DNA of 10,057 nt, from NCBI GenBank assembly GCA_007125735.1, contig SLCP01000107.1, positions 1 through 10,057 on the forward strand, in the 5' to 3' direction. Positions 1-6,260 of this stretch are shown in pieces (the first letter of the stretch is position 1; every line of letters begins with the position of its first letter). Below the pieces are notes generated by a model that was given only the letters and a program-made list of their open reading frames with translations, had not been told where the DNA came from and ran no database searches. The DNA is from Coriobacteriia bacterium. Lineage in GTDB: Bacteria > Actinomycetota > Coriobacteriia > Anaerosomatales > SLCP01. The position numbers were made by a program, and so were the translations under genes.

Positions 1-21
1 CCGACCCTCGGATCTGTGCGA

Positions 22-96
22 TGGAGCGGACGAAGGGATTCGAACCCTCGACCCCCACCTTGGCAAGGTGGTGTTCTACCACTGAACTACGTCCGC
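22..96 (-). tRNA. tRNA-Gly (anticodon GCC)
   Basis: On the minus strand the sequence folds as a complete cloverleaf. The acceptor stem is GCGGACG paired with CGTCCGC. The anticodon stem CCACC/GGTGG encloses the loop TTGCCAA, with anticodon GCC at 62-64, and the T-loop is TTCGAAT. A U discriminator and the CCA end are encoded in the DNA (22-25). It reads GGC and GGU glycine codons, which suits a high-GC genome. A well-formed promoter lies immediately upstream. Confidence 0.97.
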
Positions 97-107
97 GCGC
101 AAAGGGT

Positions 108-136
108 AGTCTACCAATGGCACCCCGGTGAGGCAA
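108..136 (-). promoter_or_regulatory. Promoter of tRNA-Gly
   Basis: Read on the minus strand, TTGCCT (131-136) serves as the -35 box and TAGACT (108-113) as the -10 box, with exactly 17 bp between them. The -10 box is also preceded by TGG, an extended -10 element. Transcription would start a few bases before the mature tRNA 5' end at 96. Boxes, spacing and position all agree, but there is no experimental support. Confidence 0.7.
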
Positions 137-215
137 GAACGTAAACGCGCTGGTTTCGCGGGGCGTTCCTCGGCGCCGTCGTGATGAATTGGGGGGTGGC
201 GGGAAGTGCCGGAGT

Positions 216-224
216 TGGTACAAT
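216..224 (+). promoter_or_regulatory. Extended -10 promoter of tRNA-Val
   Basis: TGG-TACAAT forms an extended -10 element, with TACAAT at 219-224, about 30 bases before the mature tRNA-Val 5' end at 254. No good -35 hexamer occurs 16-18 bp upstream, where the sequence is G-rich, which fits an extended -10 promoter. The leader of about 20 nt would be removed by RNase P. Confidence 0.55.
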
Positions 225-253
225 GTCCGTCGCCGCTGCAATCCGGCGGTCAT

Positions 254-328
254 GGGCGATTAGCTCAGGGGGAGAGCACTTCCTTGACACGGAAGGGGTC
301 AGTGGTTCAAATCCACTATCGCCCACCA
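254..328 (+). tRNA. tRNA-Val (anticodon GAC)
   Basis: A full cloverleaf is visible. The acceptor stem is GGGCGAT paired with ATCGCCC. The anticodon stem CTTCC/GGAAG encloses loop TTGACAC, with anticodon GAC at 286-288, and the T-loop is TTCAAAT. An A discriminator is followed by an encoded CCA at 326-328. It decodes GUC and GUU valine codons. It has its own promoter upstream and a terminator 10 bases downstream, so it is probably a single-gene transcript. Confidence 0.97.
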
Positions 329-337
329 TGGAACTCT

Positions 338-374
338 CGAGGCCTCGGCGGTGTCGCCGGGGCCTCGTTTCGTT
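338..374 (+). terminator. Rho-independent terminator after tRNA-Val
   Basis: Positions 338-350 pair without interruption with 355-367 around a GTGT loop. This makes a 13-bp GC-rich stem with one G-T pair (345/360), followed by TTTCGTT at 368-374. The stem-plus-T-tract arrangement on the plus strand, ten bases after the tRNA 3' end, is a typical intrinsic terminator. The same hairpin lies downstream of the stop of the minus-strand gene at 397-810 and might also help end that transcript, but no T-run follows it in that direction. Confidence 0.8.
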
Positions 375-396
375 CCGCGCGGTGTCGGCTCATCTG

Positions 397-810
397 TTAG
401 TAGGTGCACGTGCCGCATGCTACACGCTCGGCCCGCACGGTGTCGGGAGATACCTGGTCGCATACGCACCAAGGACCATACCGCGCACGTTCCAGCGCCT
501 CAGCGTAGACGGCTCGATGGGTGATGCCGGCAGACGTCCGTTCCGCCAGCGCTCGGTCGGGCGACACCTGTCCCATGACGGCACCGAACGCGTACCGAGC
601 GAACGGCGTGTACAGGAGGTACGCTCGACACGACTCGGACATCGCGGCCGCAACGTCGACGAGGCGATCGGGGCACATCCCGGTCTGTGTGGCGCGTGCA
701 TCCGACACGACGCGATCCGGGCAGATCAGCATGGGTTCGGCCGCTGCCGCCATGGACAGGCCGACTCCGACTACGGCGACAGCGAGCACCACGATCAAGA
801 AGGTTCTCAT
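397..810 (-). CDS. Small secreted protein with an internal repeat, unknown function
   Basis: I do not recognise this 137-residue protein. The ATG at 810 is preceded by a strong Shine-Dalgarno GGAGGAGGT seven bases upstream. The N-terminus is a signal peptide: MRTF, a hydrophobic core to about residue 20, then a likely cleavage site among the alanines at 21-24. The mature part has seven cysteines (30, 46, 61, 115, 117, 132, 135) in a setting that suggests disulfides or metal binding. Residues 71-91 and 109-129 align without gaps with 12 of 21 identities, sharing ARY, QVSPD and AER. Two shorter CPDR motifs (30-33, 46-49) echo the same core. The CXC and CXXC pairs near the C-terminus are not followed by His, so this is not a c-type cytochrome. 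It is a single gene with an inverted-repeat-rich leader. Codon use is GC-rich at third positions like the neighbouring genes, supporting a real gene. Confidence 0.75.
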   Translation of the reverse strand: MRTFLIVVLAVAVVGVGLSMAAAAEPMLICPDRVVSDARATQTGMCPDRLVDVAAAMSESCRAYLLYTPFARYAFGAVMGQVSPDRALAERTSAGITHRAVYAEALERARYGPWCVCDQVSPDTVRAERVACGTCTY

Positions 811-836
811 CGTTCACACCTCCTCCCCAAAGTGAA

Positions 837-859
837 GAGACCGGCCAAGGGCCGGTCTC
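837..859 (-). promoter_or_regulatory. Perfect 10-bp hairpin in the leader of the secreted-protein gene
   Basis: GAGACCGGCC (837-846) pairs perfectly with GGCCGGTCTC (850-859) around a three-base loop. It lies about ten bases upstream of the Shine-Dalgarno of the minus-strand gene, so it would form in that mRNA leader. No T-run follows on either strand, so it does not look like an ordinary terminator. It could stabilise the mRNA, affect translation or be a protein-binding site. The structure is certain; its role is not. Confidence 0.5.
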
Positions 860-871
860 ACCGTTAGCTCC

Positions 872-907
872 GCGCCAGGTCATGTGGTGACCGAGTGGGC
901 CTGGCGC
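872..907. repeat. Nested inverted repeats upstream of the secreted-protein gene
   Basis: GCGCCAGG (872-879) is the exact reverse complement of CCTGGCGC (900-907), 20 bases apart. A second inverted repeat, GGTCA (878-882) and TGACC (888-892), starts inside the first, and the two share bases 878-879. They therefore cannot both form fully in RNA. With the hairpin at 837-859 they occupy most of the region between the secreted-protein gene and about 907. The rest of the 811-1101 gap (908-1101) shows no gene, and I find no convincing promoter for either flanking gene there. Confidence 0.4.
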
Positions 908-1101
908 CTCATCGCTGCCACACCAACACGGGCTCGTCGTGCGAACCCCTTCTTATGTACCCGCGGCACACGAGTTCCTCCTGCCGTTCGCCGAATATCT
1001 GCGTGTTCGCGAGGCTCCTCCCGCGCGCGCCCACGTTGTGTGCGACGGGTCCTTGGGGGTACCTTCTCTGGTAGGAACCCGTAGTGTTGAAAGGGGTCGC
1101 G

Positions 1102-2808
1102 GTGAGAGCGTCTCGTATGGTGTCGTTGCTGCTCGCGTCGGTTCTCGTGCTCACGATCCTTCCGACACCCCATGTCGCCCTCGGGGCCGCCTGGCCCGCC
1201 GGGACCCACAGGGTCGCTCTCGACGTAGAGCGCATCGCGGGGGCGAACCGCTACGATACGGCGGTCGCCATCGCTCGCAAGACGTATCCGTCGTGGGAGG
1301 GCGTGGAGCACGTCGTCATCGCATCCGGGGAAGACCGCGCCCTTGCCGACCCACTGTCGGCTGCGAGTCTATGCTGGGCGTACGATGCGCCTCTCCTCCT
1401 CGTGAACCGGTTCGGCGTGCCGTCTTCGGTCCGCGCCGCGCTCGGCCAGATGCGCTCGGTCAACGGTACCGTCACGGTGACGGTCGTGGGCGGGCCGGTT
1501 GCCGTGCCGCGGTCGACGGTCGCACAACTCGAGTCCGTCGTTGGGGCGGGCAACGTCACGCAACCGTGGCAGACCGGCGATCGCTTCACGACATCCGCAG
1601 GCATCGCCGCCAGGGTGACCCAGGTCGCTTCTGAGACCGGGCGCACGATACCCGGACGCGCGCTCATCGCGAACGGGACCGATGCGGCCGGCTTCTACGA
1701 CGCGCTTGCCGCATCTGCCATCTCGGTACGAACCGGCATCCCCGTCCTGCTCGTTGAGAGGGACCGGGTGCCACCGGTGACCGCTGCGGCGCTCGACGCT
1801 GTCAGCCCTGGATCGGTACTCGTCATCGGTGGAACTGCCGTGGTCTCCGACCGGGTCTATTCGACGGTCCGGGCGAACGCGAGATGGGCCGGGCACGACC
1901 GTCACGCGACGGCGGCCGCCGTCGCCCAGCGCGCGCGTTCCCAGGGGTGGCTGACCGGCTCCGCGGCAGGGATGGCCTCGACGCCTGCTGACGCGCTCAC
2001 CGGGGCGACGTACCTCGGCCGGCATGGGTACCCGCTCCTATTCGTGAGCACCGACACCGTGCAGCGCGGCACCGCCGTCTATCTGCACGGACAGCGCGGC
2101 GTGATCACGAGAGCCATTCTCTTCGGGGGCACTGCGGTCCTCTCCGACACGCTCGTGCGCGAGGTGCGTGGAGCGCCCACGCCCCCCGTACTCGTCGCGC
2201 CCGTGGCGGGGGAGAGGGTGGCCAAGCGCGCTCGTGTCGTGGTGGCGACCGGCGTGAACACGACCGAGATCCGGGTGTACACGGGATCCACACTCGTCGC
2301 GACGAGGCCGGCGACGTCGTATGCGACGCTCGACCTCGGCGTGCTGCCCACGCCCCCGGCGGGCAGCTCCTATCACATCGTTGCGCGCAACGTGGCGGGA
2401 GGCGAGAGCACGAGCAGAAGATGGCAGCCGCTCCACAGTTACCCGGCGCCGACGTCGATCGTGGTCGACAAGTCTGACTTCCGCCTCTACTTCTTCAGGG
2501 ATGACGTCTTCGTGAAGAGCTACCCGGTCGCCATAGGCCGCACGACCGCCGAGACGCCTGTGGGCATATGGAGGATCGACTCCAAGTACTACACGAGCCC
2601 CAGCAGCGTCTACGGGCCGAGGAAGATGCGCATGTACCGCAAGGTAGGTTCGCGCTACGTATACACCGCGTACAACATCCACGGGACCAACCAGCCGTCC
2701 TCCATCGGCACGAAGGCCTCCGCAGGCTGCATCCGTCTCTACAACGAGGATATCCTCGACTTGTTTCCACGGGTTCCGCTCGGCACGATAGTCCAGACGC
2801 GCGAGTGA
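1102..2808 (+). CDS. CWB2-repeat cell-wall protein with L,D-transpeptidase (YkuD) domain
   Basis: A 568-residue exported protein. The GTG at 1102 is chosen because AAAGGGG lies five bases upstream; a GTG at 1084 in the same frame lacks a site. Residues 1-30 form a signal peptide. Three cell-wall-binding type 2 (CWB2) repeats follow at about 41-150, 156-260 and 261-357. The first carries the hallmark ERIAGANRYDTA (43-54) and the later ones degenerate forms (TGDRF, AGHDRH). Residues 361-450 look like a beta-rich linker or Ig-like module. Residues 451-568 are a YkuD catalytic domain, with His527 and Cys543 in HGTNQPSSIGTKASAGC followed by IRL, the L,D-transpeptidase signature. CWB2 domains bind anionic wall polymers and L,D-transpeptidases make 3-3 peptidoglycan cross-links or attach proteins, so this is probably a wall-anchored cross-linking enzyme. 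No partner gene is evident. Family calls are strong; the exact substrate is inferred. Confidence 0.9.
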   Translation: MRASRMVSLLLASVLVLTILPTPHVALGAAWPAGTHRVALDVERIAGANRYDTAVAIARKTYPSWEGVEHVVIASGEDRALADPLSAASLCWAYDAPLLLVNRFGVPSSVRAALGQMRSVNGTVTVTVVGGPVAVPRSTVAQLESVVGAGNVTQPWQTGDRFTTSAGIAARVTQVASETGRTIPGRALIANGTDAAGFYDALAASAISVRTGIPVLLVERDRVPPVTAAALDAVSPGSVLVIGGTAVVSDRVYSTVRANARWAGHDRHATAAAVAQRARSQGWLTGSAAGMASTPADALTGATYLGRHGYPLLFVSTDTVQRGTAVYLHGQRGVITRAILFGGTAVLSDTLVREVRGAPTPPVLVAPVAGERVAKRARVVVATGVNTTEIRVYTGSTLVATRPATSYATLDLGVLPTPPAGSSYHIVARNVAGGESTSRRWQPLHSYPAPTSIVVDKSDFRLYFFRDDVFVKSYPVAIGRTTAETPVGIWRIDSKYYTSPSSVYGPRKMRMYRKVGSRYVYTAYNIHGTNQPSSIGTKASAGCIRLYNEDILDLFPRVPLGTIVQTRE

Positions 2809-2877
2809 CGTGAAGAAGGGGTACGAACTCACGAGGAACGGGCGTTCGACGCTGAACAACGGGAAGGACTGGTTGAT

Positions 2878-3216
2878 ATGACGGTGCGTACGGTTCGGTA
2901 TGGTGGACTGCTCGCGGTGCTGACGATCCTCATGGTCGCGACCGTGTTGACGGGATGTGCTGACGACACGCCCGACGCGATCGCTCCGGAGCCGCCCGCG
3001 GCCGAGAACGGCGACGGTGCCCAGGTGCCCGAAGCGGATGAGGCTCTCGTGCTCGTGGAGACGAAGTGTTCGGGCTGCCACGCACTCTCACAGGTGTGGG
3101 CGGCAGACTACGATCGAGCTGGGTGGGAGGCGGCTGTGGCGAGAATGGAGGACAGAGGCCTCCAGGTCACGCCTGAGGAGCGAGAGACCATCATCGACTA
3201 CCTCGTCGAGAACTGA
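2878..3216 (+). CDS. Mono-haem c-type cytochrome-like lipoprotein
   Basis: A 112-residue lipoprotein. A hydrophobic signal sequence ends in the lipobox LTGC, with Cys27 as the expected lipidated residue. An acidic, proline- and alanine-rich linker (28-55) follows, then a compact helical domain with one haem-binding CSGCH (Cys64, Cys67, His68). Met90 is a candidate second axial ligand, but I cannot confirm it. The size and the C-terminal pattern (TPEERETIIDYLVEN) resemble small cytochrome c domains. The protein would sit on the outer face of the membrane and pass electrons; its partner is unknown. GGGAAGG lies ten bases before the ATG. The gene starts 69 bases after the transpeptidase gene on the same strand and could share its transcript, although functional linkage is not obvious. 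It converges on the lipid kinase gene with 21 bases between stops. Confidence 0.85.
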   Translation: MTVRTVRYGGLLAVLTILMVATVLTGCADDTPDAIAPEPPAAENGDGAQVPEADEALVLVETKCSGCHALSQVWAADYDRAGWEAAVARMEDRGLQVTPEERETIIDYLVEN

Positions 3217-3237
3217 CGTCGGCGTTCGTGGGCGCCG

Positions 3238-4125
3238 TCACGGCACGATCATGCGTGCAGCCGAGGCCAGCGATCGAGCGACGAGCGGCGTCGTAGCATC
3301 GACCACCTCACCGTCGAACTGGATCCTGAGCGGCGGATCCGCCTCGATTCGCACGTGACTCGCCGTGTGCACCTCGAGACCCGCTGGGCGCTCGAGGTTC
3401 GCGATGAACCGGTCGAGGAACGCGCCCCACACGGCGGGGATCAGCTCGGGCACGTTCTTGGTGCGCAATACGACCACCTCGAACAACCCGTCGCTCGGGT
3501 CGCTCGAGCGGGTCAACGCCAGGTCGAACTGTACGCGGACGACGTTCATGACGAGGACCGCCAGTCCCTCGCTCATGACCGTTCGGTCATCGAGTTCGAG
3601 TTTGAACCGCGACACGGTCGGTGTGAGATGCTGCAACGCACCGACGAGGTAGGAGAGCGGGCCGAGCATGGACTTGTAGCGTTGGGCCGCGGACATGATG
3701 TCGGCGTCGTATCCGGCGCCCGCGGCGACGATGAATCCGATCGGGTCGCGGGCACCTTCGAGCGTCATCTCTCCGAGGTCGATGTCGCGCGTCTTGCCGT
3801 CAAGCGTGACCCGTGCGAGCTCGAGAGGCTCGTCGGGGATGTCGAGGTTGAGTGCGAGGAGGTTTGCGGTTCCCGCCGGGTACGCGAGGATCGGAACGGC
3901 TCGATTGGCGAGCTTGTGGCATATCGTTGAGACGGTCCCGTCACCCCCCGCGGCGACGACTCGGTCGAACGAATCGGCGTCCCTGAGCAGGTGGTCCATC
4001 TCGGCTCCCAGGCCGAGGAAGCGCATGGTCACCTCGGCTCCGGACCGACCGAGTGCGCGGACGTAGTCGTACAGGCCGGCGTCACCCTGACCCGACCTGA
4101 GGTTCACGATCATGAGGATTCTCAT
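3238..4125 (-). CDS. Diacylglycerol kinase-family lipid kinase (DagK/YegS/BmrU type)
   Basis: A 295-residue cytosolic or membrane-associated kinase, normal length for the family. The ATG at 4125 is preferred over the in-frame ATG at 4137 because GGAGG sits five bases before it. The N-terminal domain has the nucleotide-binding signature GGDGT (60-64) in the context VVAAGGDGTV and the second motif PAGTAN (83-88). The C-terminal beta-sandwich includes GAGYDADI and ends with QFDGEVVD, both usual in this family. Members phosphorylate diacylglycerol or related lipids with ATP; in Gram-positive bacteria DgkB recycles diacylglycerol released by lipoteichoic acid synthesis. The exact lipid cannot be read from sequence, so no symbol is given. 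It is transcribed divergently from rnd across a 132-bp gap and convergently with the cytochrome lipoprotein gene. Confidence 0.92.
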   Translation of the reverse strand: MRILMIVNLRSGQGDAGLYDYVRALGRSGAEVTMRFLGLGAEMDHLLRDADSFDRVVAAGGDGTVSTICHKLANRAVPILAYPAGTANLLALNLDIPDEPLELARVTLDGKTRDIDLGEMTLEGARDPIGFIVAAGAGYDADIMSAAQRYKSMLGPLSYLVGALQHLTPTVSRFKLELDDRTVMSEGLAVLVMNVVRVQFDLALTRSSDPSDGLFEVVVLRTKNVPELIPAVWGAFLDRFIANLERPAGLEVHTASHVRIEADPPLRIQFDGEVVDATTPLVARSLASAARMIVP

Positions 4126-4203
4126 CGGCGCCTCCATGCCACCGCAGCGGGCGGTCGCCGGATATGATCCGCCACATCTGCAGGTAGAGATACCCGGATG
4201 CGT

Positions 4204-4234
4204 TATTGTGTCACCGGTGCCTTGTATTGTGACA
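4204..4234. promoter_or_regulatory. Paired repeats upstream of rnd, possible operator
   Basis: TATTGTGTCA (4204-4213) and TATTGTGACA (4225-4234) are direct repeats matching at 9 of 10 positions, with starts exactly 21 bp apart, close to two helical turns. The same segment also holds the dyad TGTCAC (4209-4214) and GTGACA (4229-4234), plus the palindrome CACCGGTG (4212-4219). It is AT-richer than its surroundings and lies between the divergent lipid kinase and rnd genes. This suits a regulator site or promoter region; TATTGT could be a -10 box. No regulator is identified. Confidence 0.4.
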
Positions 4235-4257
4235 TGGAAGGAGGAGCGGGGTGGAAC

Positions 4258-5430
4258 GTGTACGTACGTGATAACGAGGGATTGCGCGAGCTCCTCGCGT
4301 CGATGGGCGGAACGTCGTTCGTCGCGCTCGACACGGAGTTTATGCGAGAGCGTACGTATTACGCGCGGCTCTGCCTCGTCCAGGTCGCGACCGACGACGT
4401 TCAGGCGATCGTCGATCCTCTCGCGATCGACGACCTCTCTCCACTCCTTGAATTCTTCTACGACACCGCGGTGACCAAGGTGTTGCACGCAGGTTCGCAG
4501 GACCTCGAGATCTTCTTCAGGCTCGGGGGGCGCGTTCCCGCGCCGGTGTTCGACACGCAGGTAGCGGCCACTCTCGCGGGCTTCCCCACGCAGGTCGGCT
4601 ACGGTGCGCTCGTGCACGAGCTCGTGGGCGTGAAGCTGGACAAGTCGGACACGTTCACCGATTGGTCACGCAGGCCGCTCTCGGGCACGCAGATCGAGTA
4701 CGCCCTCAACGACGTTCGGCATCTTCCTGCTATATACCACGCGTTGCGCGACAGGCTCGAGACCGAAGGGCGGCTCTCATGGCTCGAACCCGATTTCGAC
4801 GCCATGGTCGACCCGGCGACCTACGATCTCGTGCCCGAGGAGCAATTCCGGCGCTTGAAGCGGATCTCCTCGCTGACCCCACCACAGCTCGGTGTACTGA
4901 TGTGCGTGACCGCATGGCGTGAGCGCGAGGCGCGGCGTCGCGACATGCCGAGGCGCTGGATAGTCGGAGACGAGAGCCTCGTCGAGATCGCACGGCGTGC
5001 CCCACGCGATAATGAAGAGCTCGGGAAGATACGCGGCGTTGCCGACAAGCTCGCAAAGAGCTCCTATAACGGGGTGCTCGACGCGGTGCGGCGGGGACTT
5101 GAACTCTCCGAGGACGAGCTACCGTACATAGAGCGCCGCCGCCGCCGTCAGCTCGACGTCGACGGGGCCGTCGATCTCATGGCTGCGCTCGTTCGGTTGC
5201 GGGCCAAGCAGCACAACATCGCCACGCCCTTGCTCGCGTCTCGCGATGAGCTCCGCCGTCTCGCGGGAGGGGAGAGGGAGGGCAGCGCGCTTCTCGAAAG
5301 CTGGCGTCGTTCGATCGTGGGGGAGGAGCTGCTCGAATTGCTCGATGGGCGCCGCTCGATGCGCCTCGCCGACGGCAGGCTCGTAGTCGACGAATGCGGC
5401 GCGGACACCGAGGGCGATGGCTCAGGGTAG
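4258..5430 (+). CDS. rnd: Ribonuclease D (DEDDy 3'-5' exoribonuclease with HRDC domain)
   Basis: A 390-residue enzyme that trims the 3' ends of tRNA precursors and other structured RNAs in the cytoplasm. The DEDDy exonuclease site is complete: Asp25 and Glu27 in LDTEF, Asp82 in HAGSQDLEIF, Tyr148 and Asp152 in YALND. These match the E. coli enzyme residues 28, 30, 85, 151 and 155 with a constant offset of three. An HRDC nucleic-acid-binding domain follows, beginning near TPPQLGVLMCVTAWRE. A long charged C-terminal region completes it (E. coli Rnd has 375 residues). GTG 4258 is chosen because it aligns with the family N-terminus. Its nearest purine-rich site GGAGG is 13 bases away, which is long; an in-frame ATG at 4234 would add eight residues but has no site. 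Regulation may involve the repeats at 4204-4234. Confidence 0.93.
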   Translation: MYVRDNEGLRELLASMGGTSFVALDTEFMRERTYYARLCLVQVATDDVQAIVDPLAIDDLSPLLEFFYDTAVTKVLHAGSQDLEIFFRLGGRVPAPVFDTQVAATLAGFPTQVGYGALVHELVGVKLDKSDTFTDWSRRPLSGTQIEYALNDVRHLPAIYHALRDRLETEGRLSWLEPDFDAMVDPATYDLVPEEQFRRLKRISSLTPPQLGVLMCVTAWREREARRRDMPRRWIVGDESLVEIARRAPRDNEELGKIRGVADKLAKSSYNGVLDAVRRGLELSEDELPYIERRRRRQLDVDGAVDLMAALVRLRAKQHNIATPLLASRDELRRLAGGEREGSALLESWRRSIVGEELLELLDGRRSMRLADGRLVVDECGADTEGDGSG

Positions 5431-5441
5431 ATACTGGCAGA

Positions 5442-5457
5442 GGGTTTGCAGAAACCC
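5442..5457 (+). other. Small hairpin between rnd and the zinc peptidase gene
   Basis: GGGTTT (5442-5447) and AAACCC (5452-5457) form a 6-bp stem with a four-base loop, 12 bases after the rnd stop. No T-run follows, so any terminator role is weak. TTGCAG (5446-5451) with TAACGG (5469-5474) at 17-bp spacing could be a poor promoter for the next gene. Both readings are tentative. Confidence 0.25.
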
Positions 5458-5504
5458 AGGGTACGGAGTAACGGCGCTCGTCTCAGACCGGGAGGTCAAC
5501 GTAG

Positions 5505-6176
5505 ATGCTCGGTTCCTATCTCTACATCTTGCTAATCGCAGTGGCGCTTGGAGCTGTGACTCAGTGGTACGTGAACTCGGCGTTCACGCGCCAGTCGAAG
5601 GTCCCGCTTGCGACCGGGCACACCGGCGCGCAGATAGCCCGCAACATGCTCGACGCTGAAGGCCTACACGACGTAGGCATCGAACGGGTCTCGGGACGCC
5701 TGTCCGACCACTACGACCCGCGCGCTCGCGTATTGCGCCTCTCGCCCGACGTCCACGATGGCAGCAGTGTGGCGGCGGCGGGTGTCGCCGCGCACGAGGC
5801 TGGTCACGCAGTGCAGCACGCGCGGTCGTTCGCGCCGGCTCAGTTGCGACAGACCCTCGTTCCCGCTGCCAACATCGGCTCGCAGGCGGCGTTTCCGCTC
5901 ATCATCCTCGGCGCCATCATGGGCGGTGCCGGCGGTCTCATGACTCTCGGCATTCTGCTGTTCGCCGCCGCGGTCGCCTTCCATGTGGTCACGCTGCCGG
6001 TCGAGTTCGATGCGTCTCGGCGGGCCCTCGGCGCACTCAACGTGGGCAACACGCTTCCCGCGGAGCAGGTTCGTGGCGCACGCACCGTGCTGACCGCAGC
6101 CGCCCTCACGTATGTGGCTGCGACGCTCGTTTCGGTCTTGCAGTTGGTGTACTTCCTCGGCCTCGCGCGTCGCTGA
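5505..6176 (+). CDS. Membrane zinc metallopeptidase (YugP / Zn_peptidase_2 family)
   Basis: A 223-residue membrane protein, close to the usual length of the YugP family. The ATG has GGGAGGT eight bases upstream. One transmembrane helix spans residues 4-22; the soluble part carries HEAGH (97-101), where His97 and His101 bind zinc and Glu98 is the catalytic base. Glu167 in LPVEFDASRRA is the likely third ligand, a conserved family feature. Two more hydrophobic segments (about 118-137 and 140-162) and a C-terminal one (about 196-220) place it in the membrane. The family is widespread, but its physiological substrates are poorly known, so a role in membrane-protein turnover is only an inference. 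It lies 74 bases after rnd on the same strand and could be transcribed with it or from a weak promoter in the gap. Confidence 0.92.
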   Translation: MLGSYLYILLIAVALGAVTQWYVNSAFTRQSKVPLATGHTGAQIARNMLDAEGLHDVGIERVSGRLSDHYDPRARVLRLSPDVHDGSSVAAAGVAAHEAGHAVQHARSFAPAQLRQTLVPAANIGSQAAFPLIILGAIMGGAGGLMTLGILLFAAAVAFHVVTLPVEFDASRRALGALNVGNTLPAEQVRGARTVLTAAALTYVAATLVSVLQLVYFLGLARR

Positions 6177-6199
6177 CAGCCCCGTGTGTCAGGGCCTCC

Positions 6200-6208
6200 T
6201 GGTACTAT
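6200..6208 (+). promoter_or_regulatory. Extended -10 promoter for the xseA cluster
   Basis: TGG-TACTAT forms an extended -10 element, with TACTAT at 6203-6208, in the 84-bp gap before xseA. It uses the same TGGTA core as the two tRNA promoters of the window. No consensus -35 is present 17 bp upstream. Transcription would begin near 6215, a few bases before the GAGGAGG ribosome-binding site at 6223-6229. Confidence 0.45.
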
Positions 6209-6231
6209 CGATTCGTAGCGTCGAGGAGGGC

Positions 6232-6258
6232 ATGTTACCGGACACGACACGGGGGTAG
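6232..6258 (+). CDS. Possible eight-codon upstream ORF before xseA
   Basis: ATG at 6232 opens an ORF encoding MLPDTTRG and ends with TAG at 6256-6258, two bases before the xseA GTG. It is preceded by the strongest Shine-Dalgarno in the gap, GAGGAGG (6223-6229), but the spacing of two bases is tight. It is out of frame with xseA, so it cannot be an xseA extension. It could couple translation to xseA or simply be chance. No amino-acid bias suggests attenuation. Confidence 0.25.
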   Translation: MLPDTTRG

Positions 6259-6260
6259 GG

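Noticed and set aside
181..867. 228-residue plus-strand frame through tRNA-Val
   Set aside because: It reads through the tRNA and terminator and is antisense to the secreted-protein gene, which has a signal peptide and a strong Shine-Dalgarno.
1053..1077. Promoter candidate TTGGGG / TAGGAA before the cell-wall protein gene
   Set aside because: The boxes are only 13 bp apart and the -10 lacks its conserved final T, although a TGG precedes it.
2038..3081. 347-residue minus-strand open frame
   Set aside because: It lies antisense to the transpeptidase and cytochrome genes and shows no domain or ribosome-binding site.
3220..3237. Possible bidirectional terminator between the cytochrome and lipid kinase genes
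   Set aside because: Only a 5-bp stem (CGGCG with CGCCG) with an eight-base loop and no T-run on either side; too weak to call.
4126..4617. Upstream extension of the lipid kinase frame
   Set aside because: It is antisense to rnd, lacks family similarity, and a good start with GGAGG exists at 4125.
6173..6192. Hairpin CTGACA/TGTCAG at the end of the zinc peptidase gene
   Set aside because: A 6-bp stem overlapping the stop codon with no T-tract; not distinguishable from chance.
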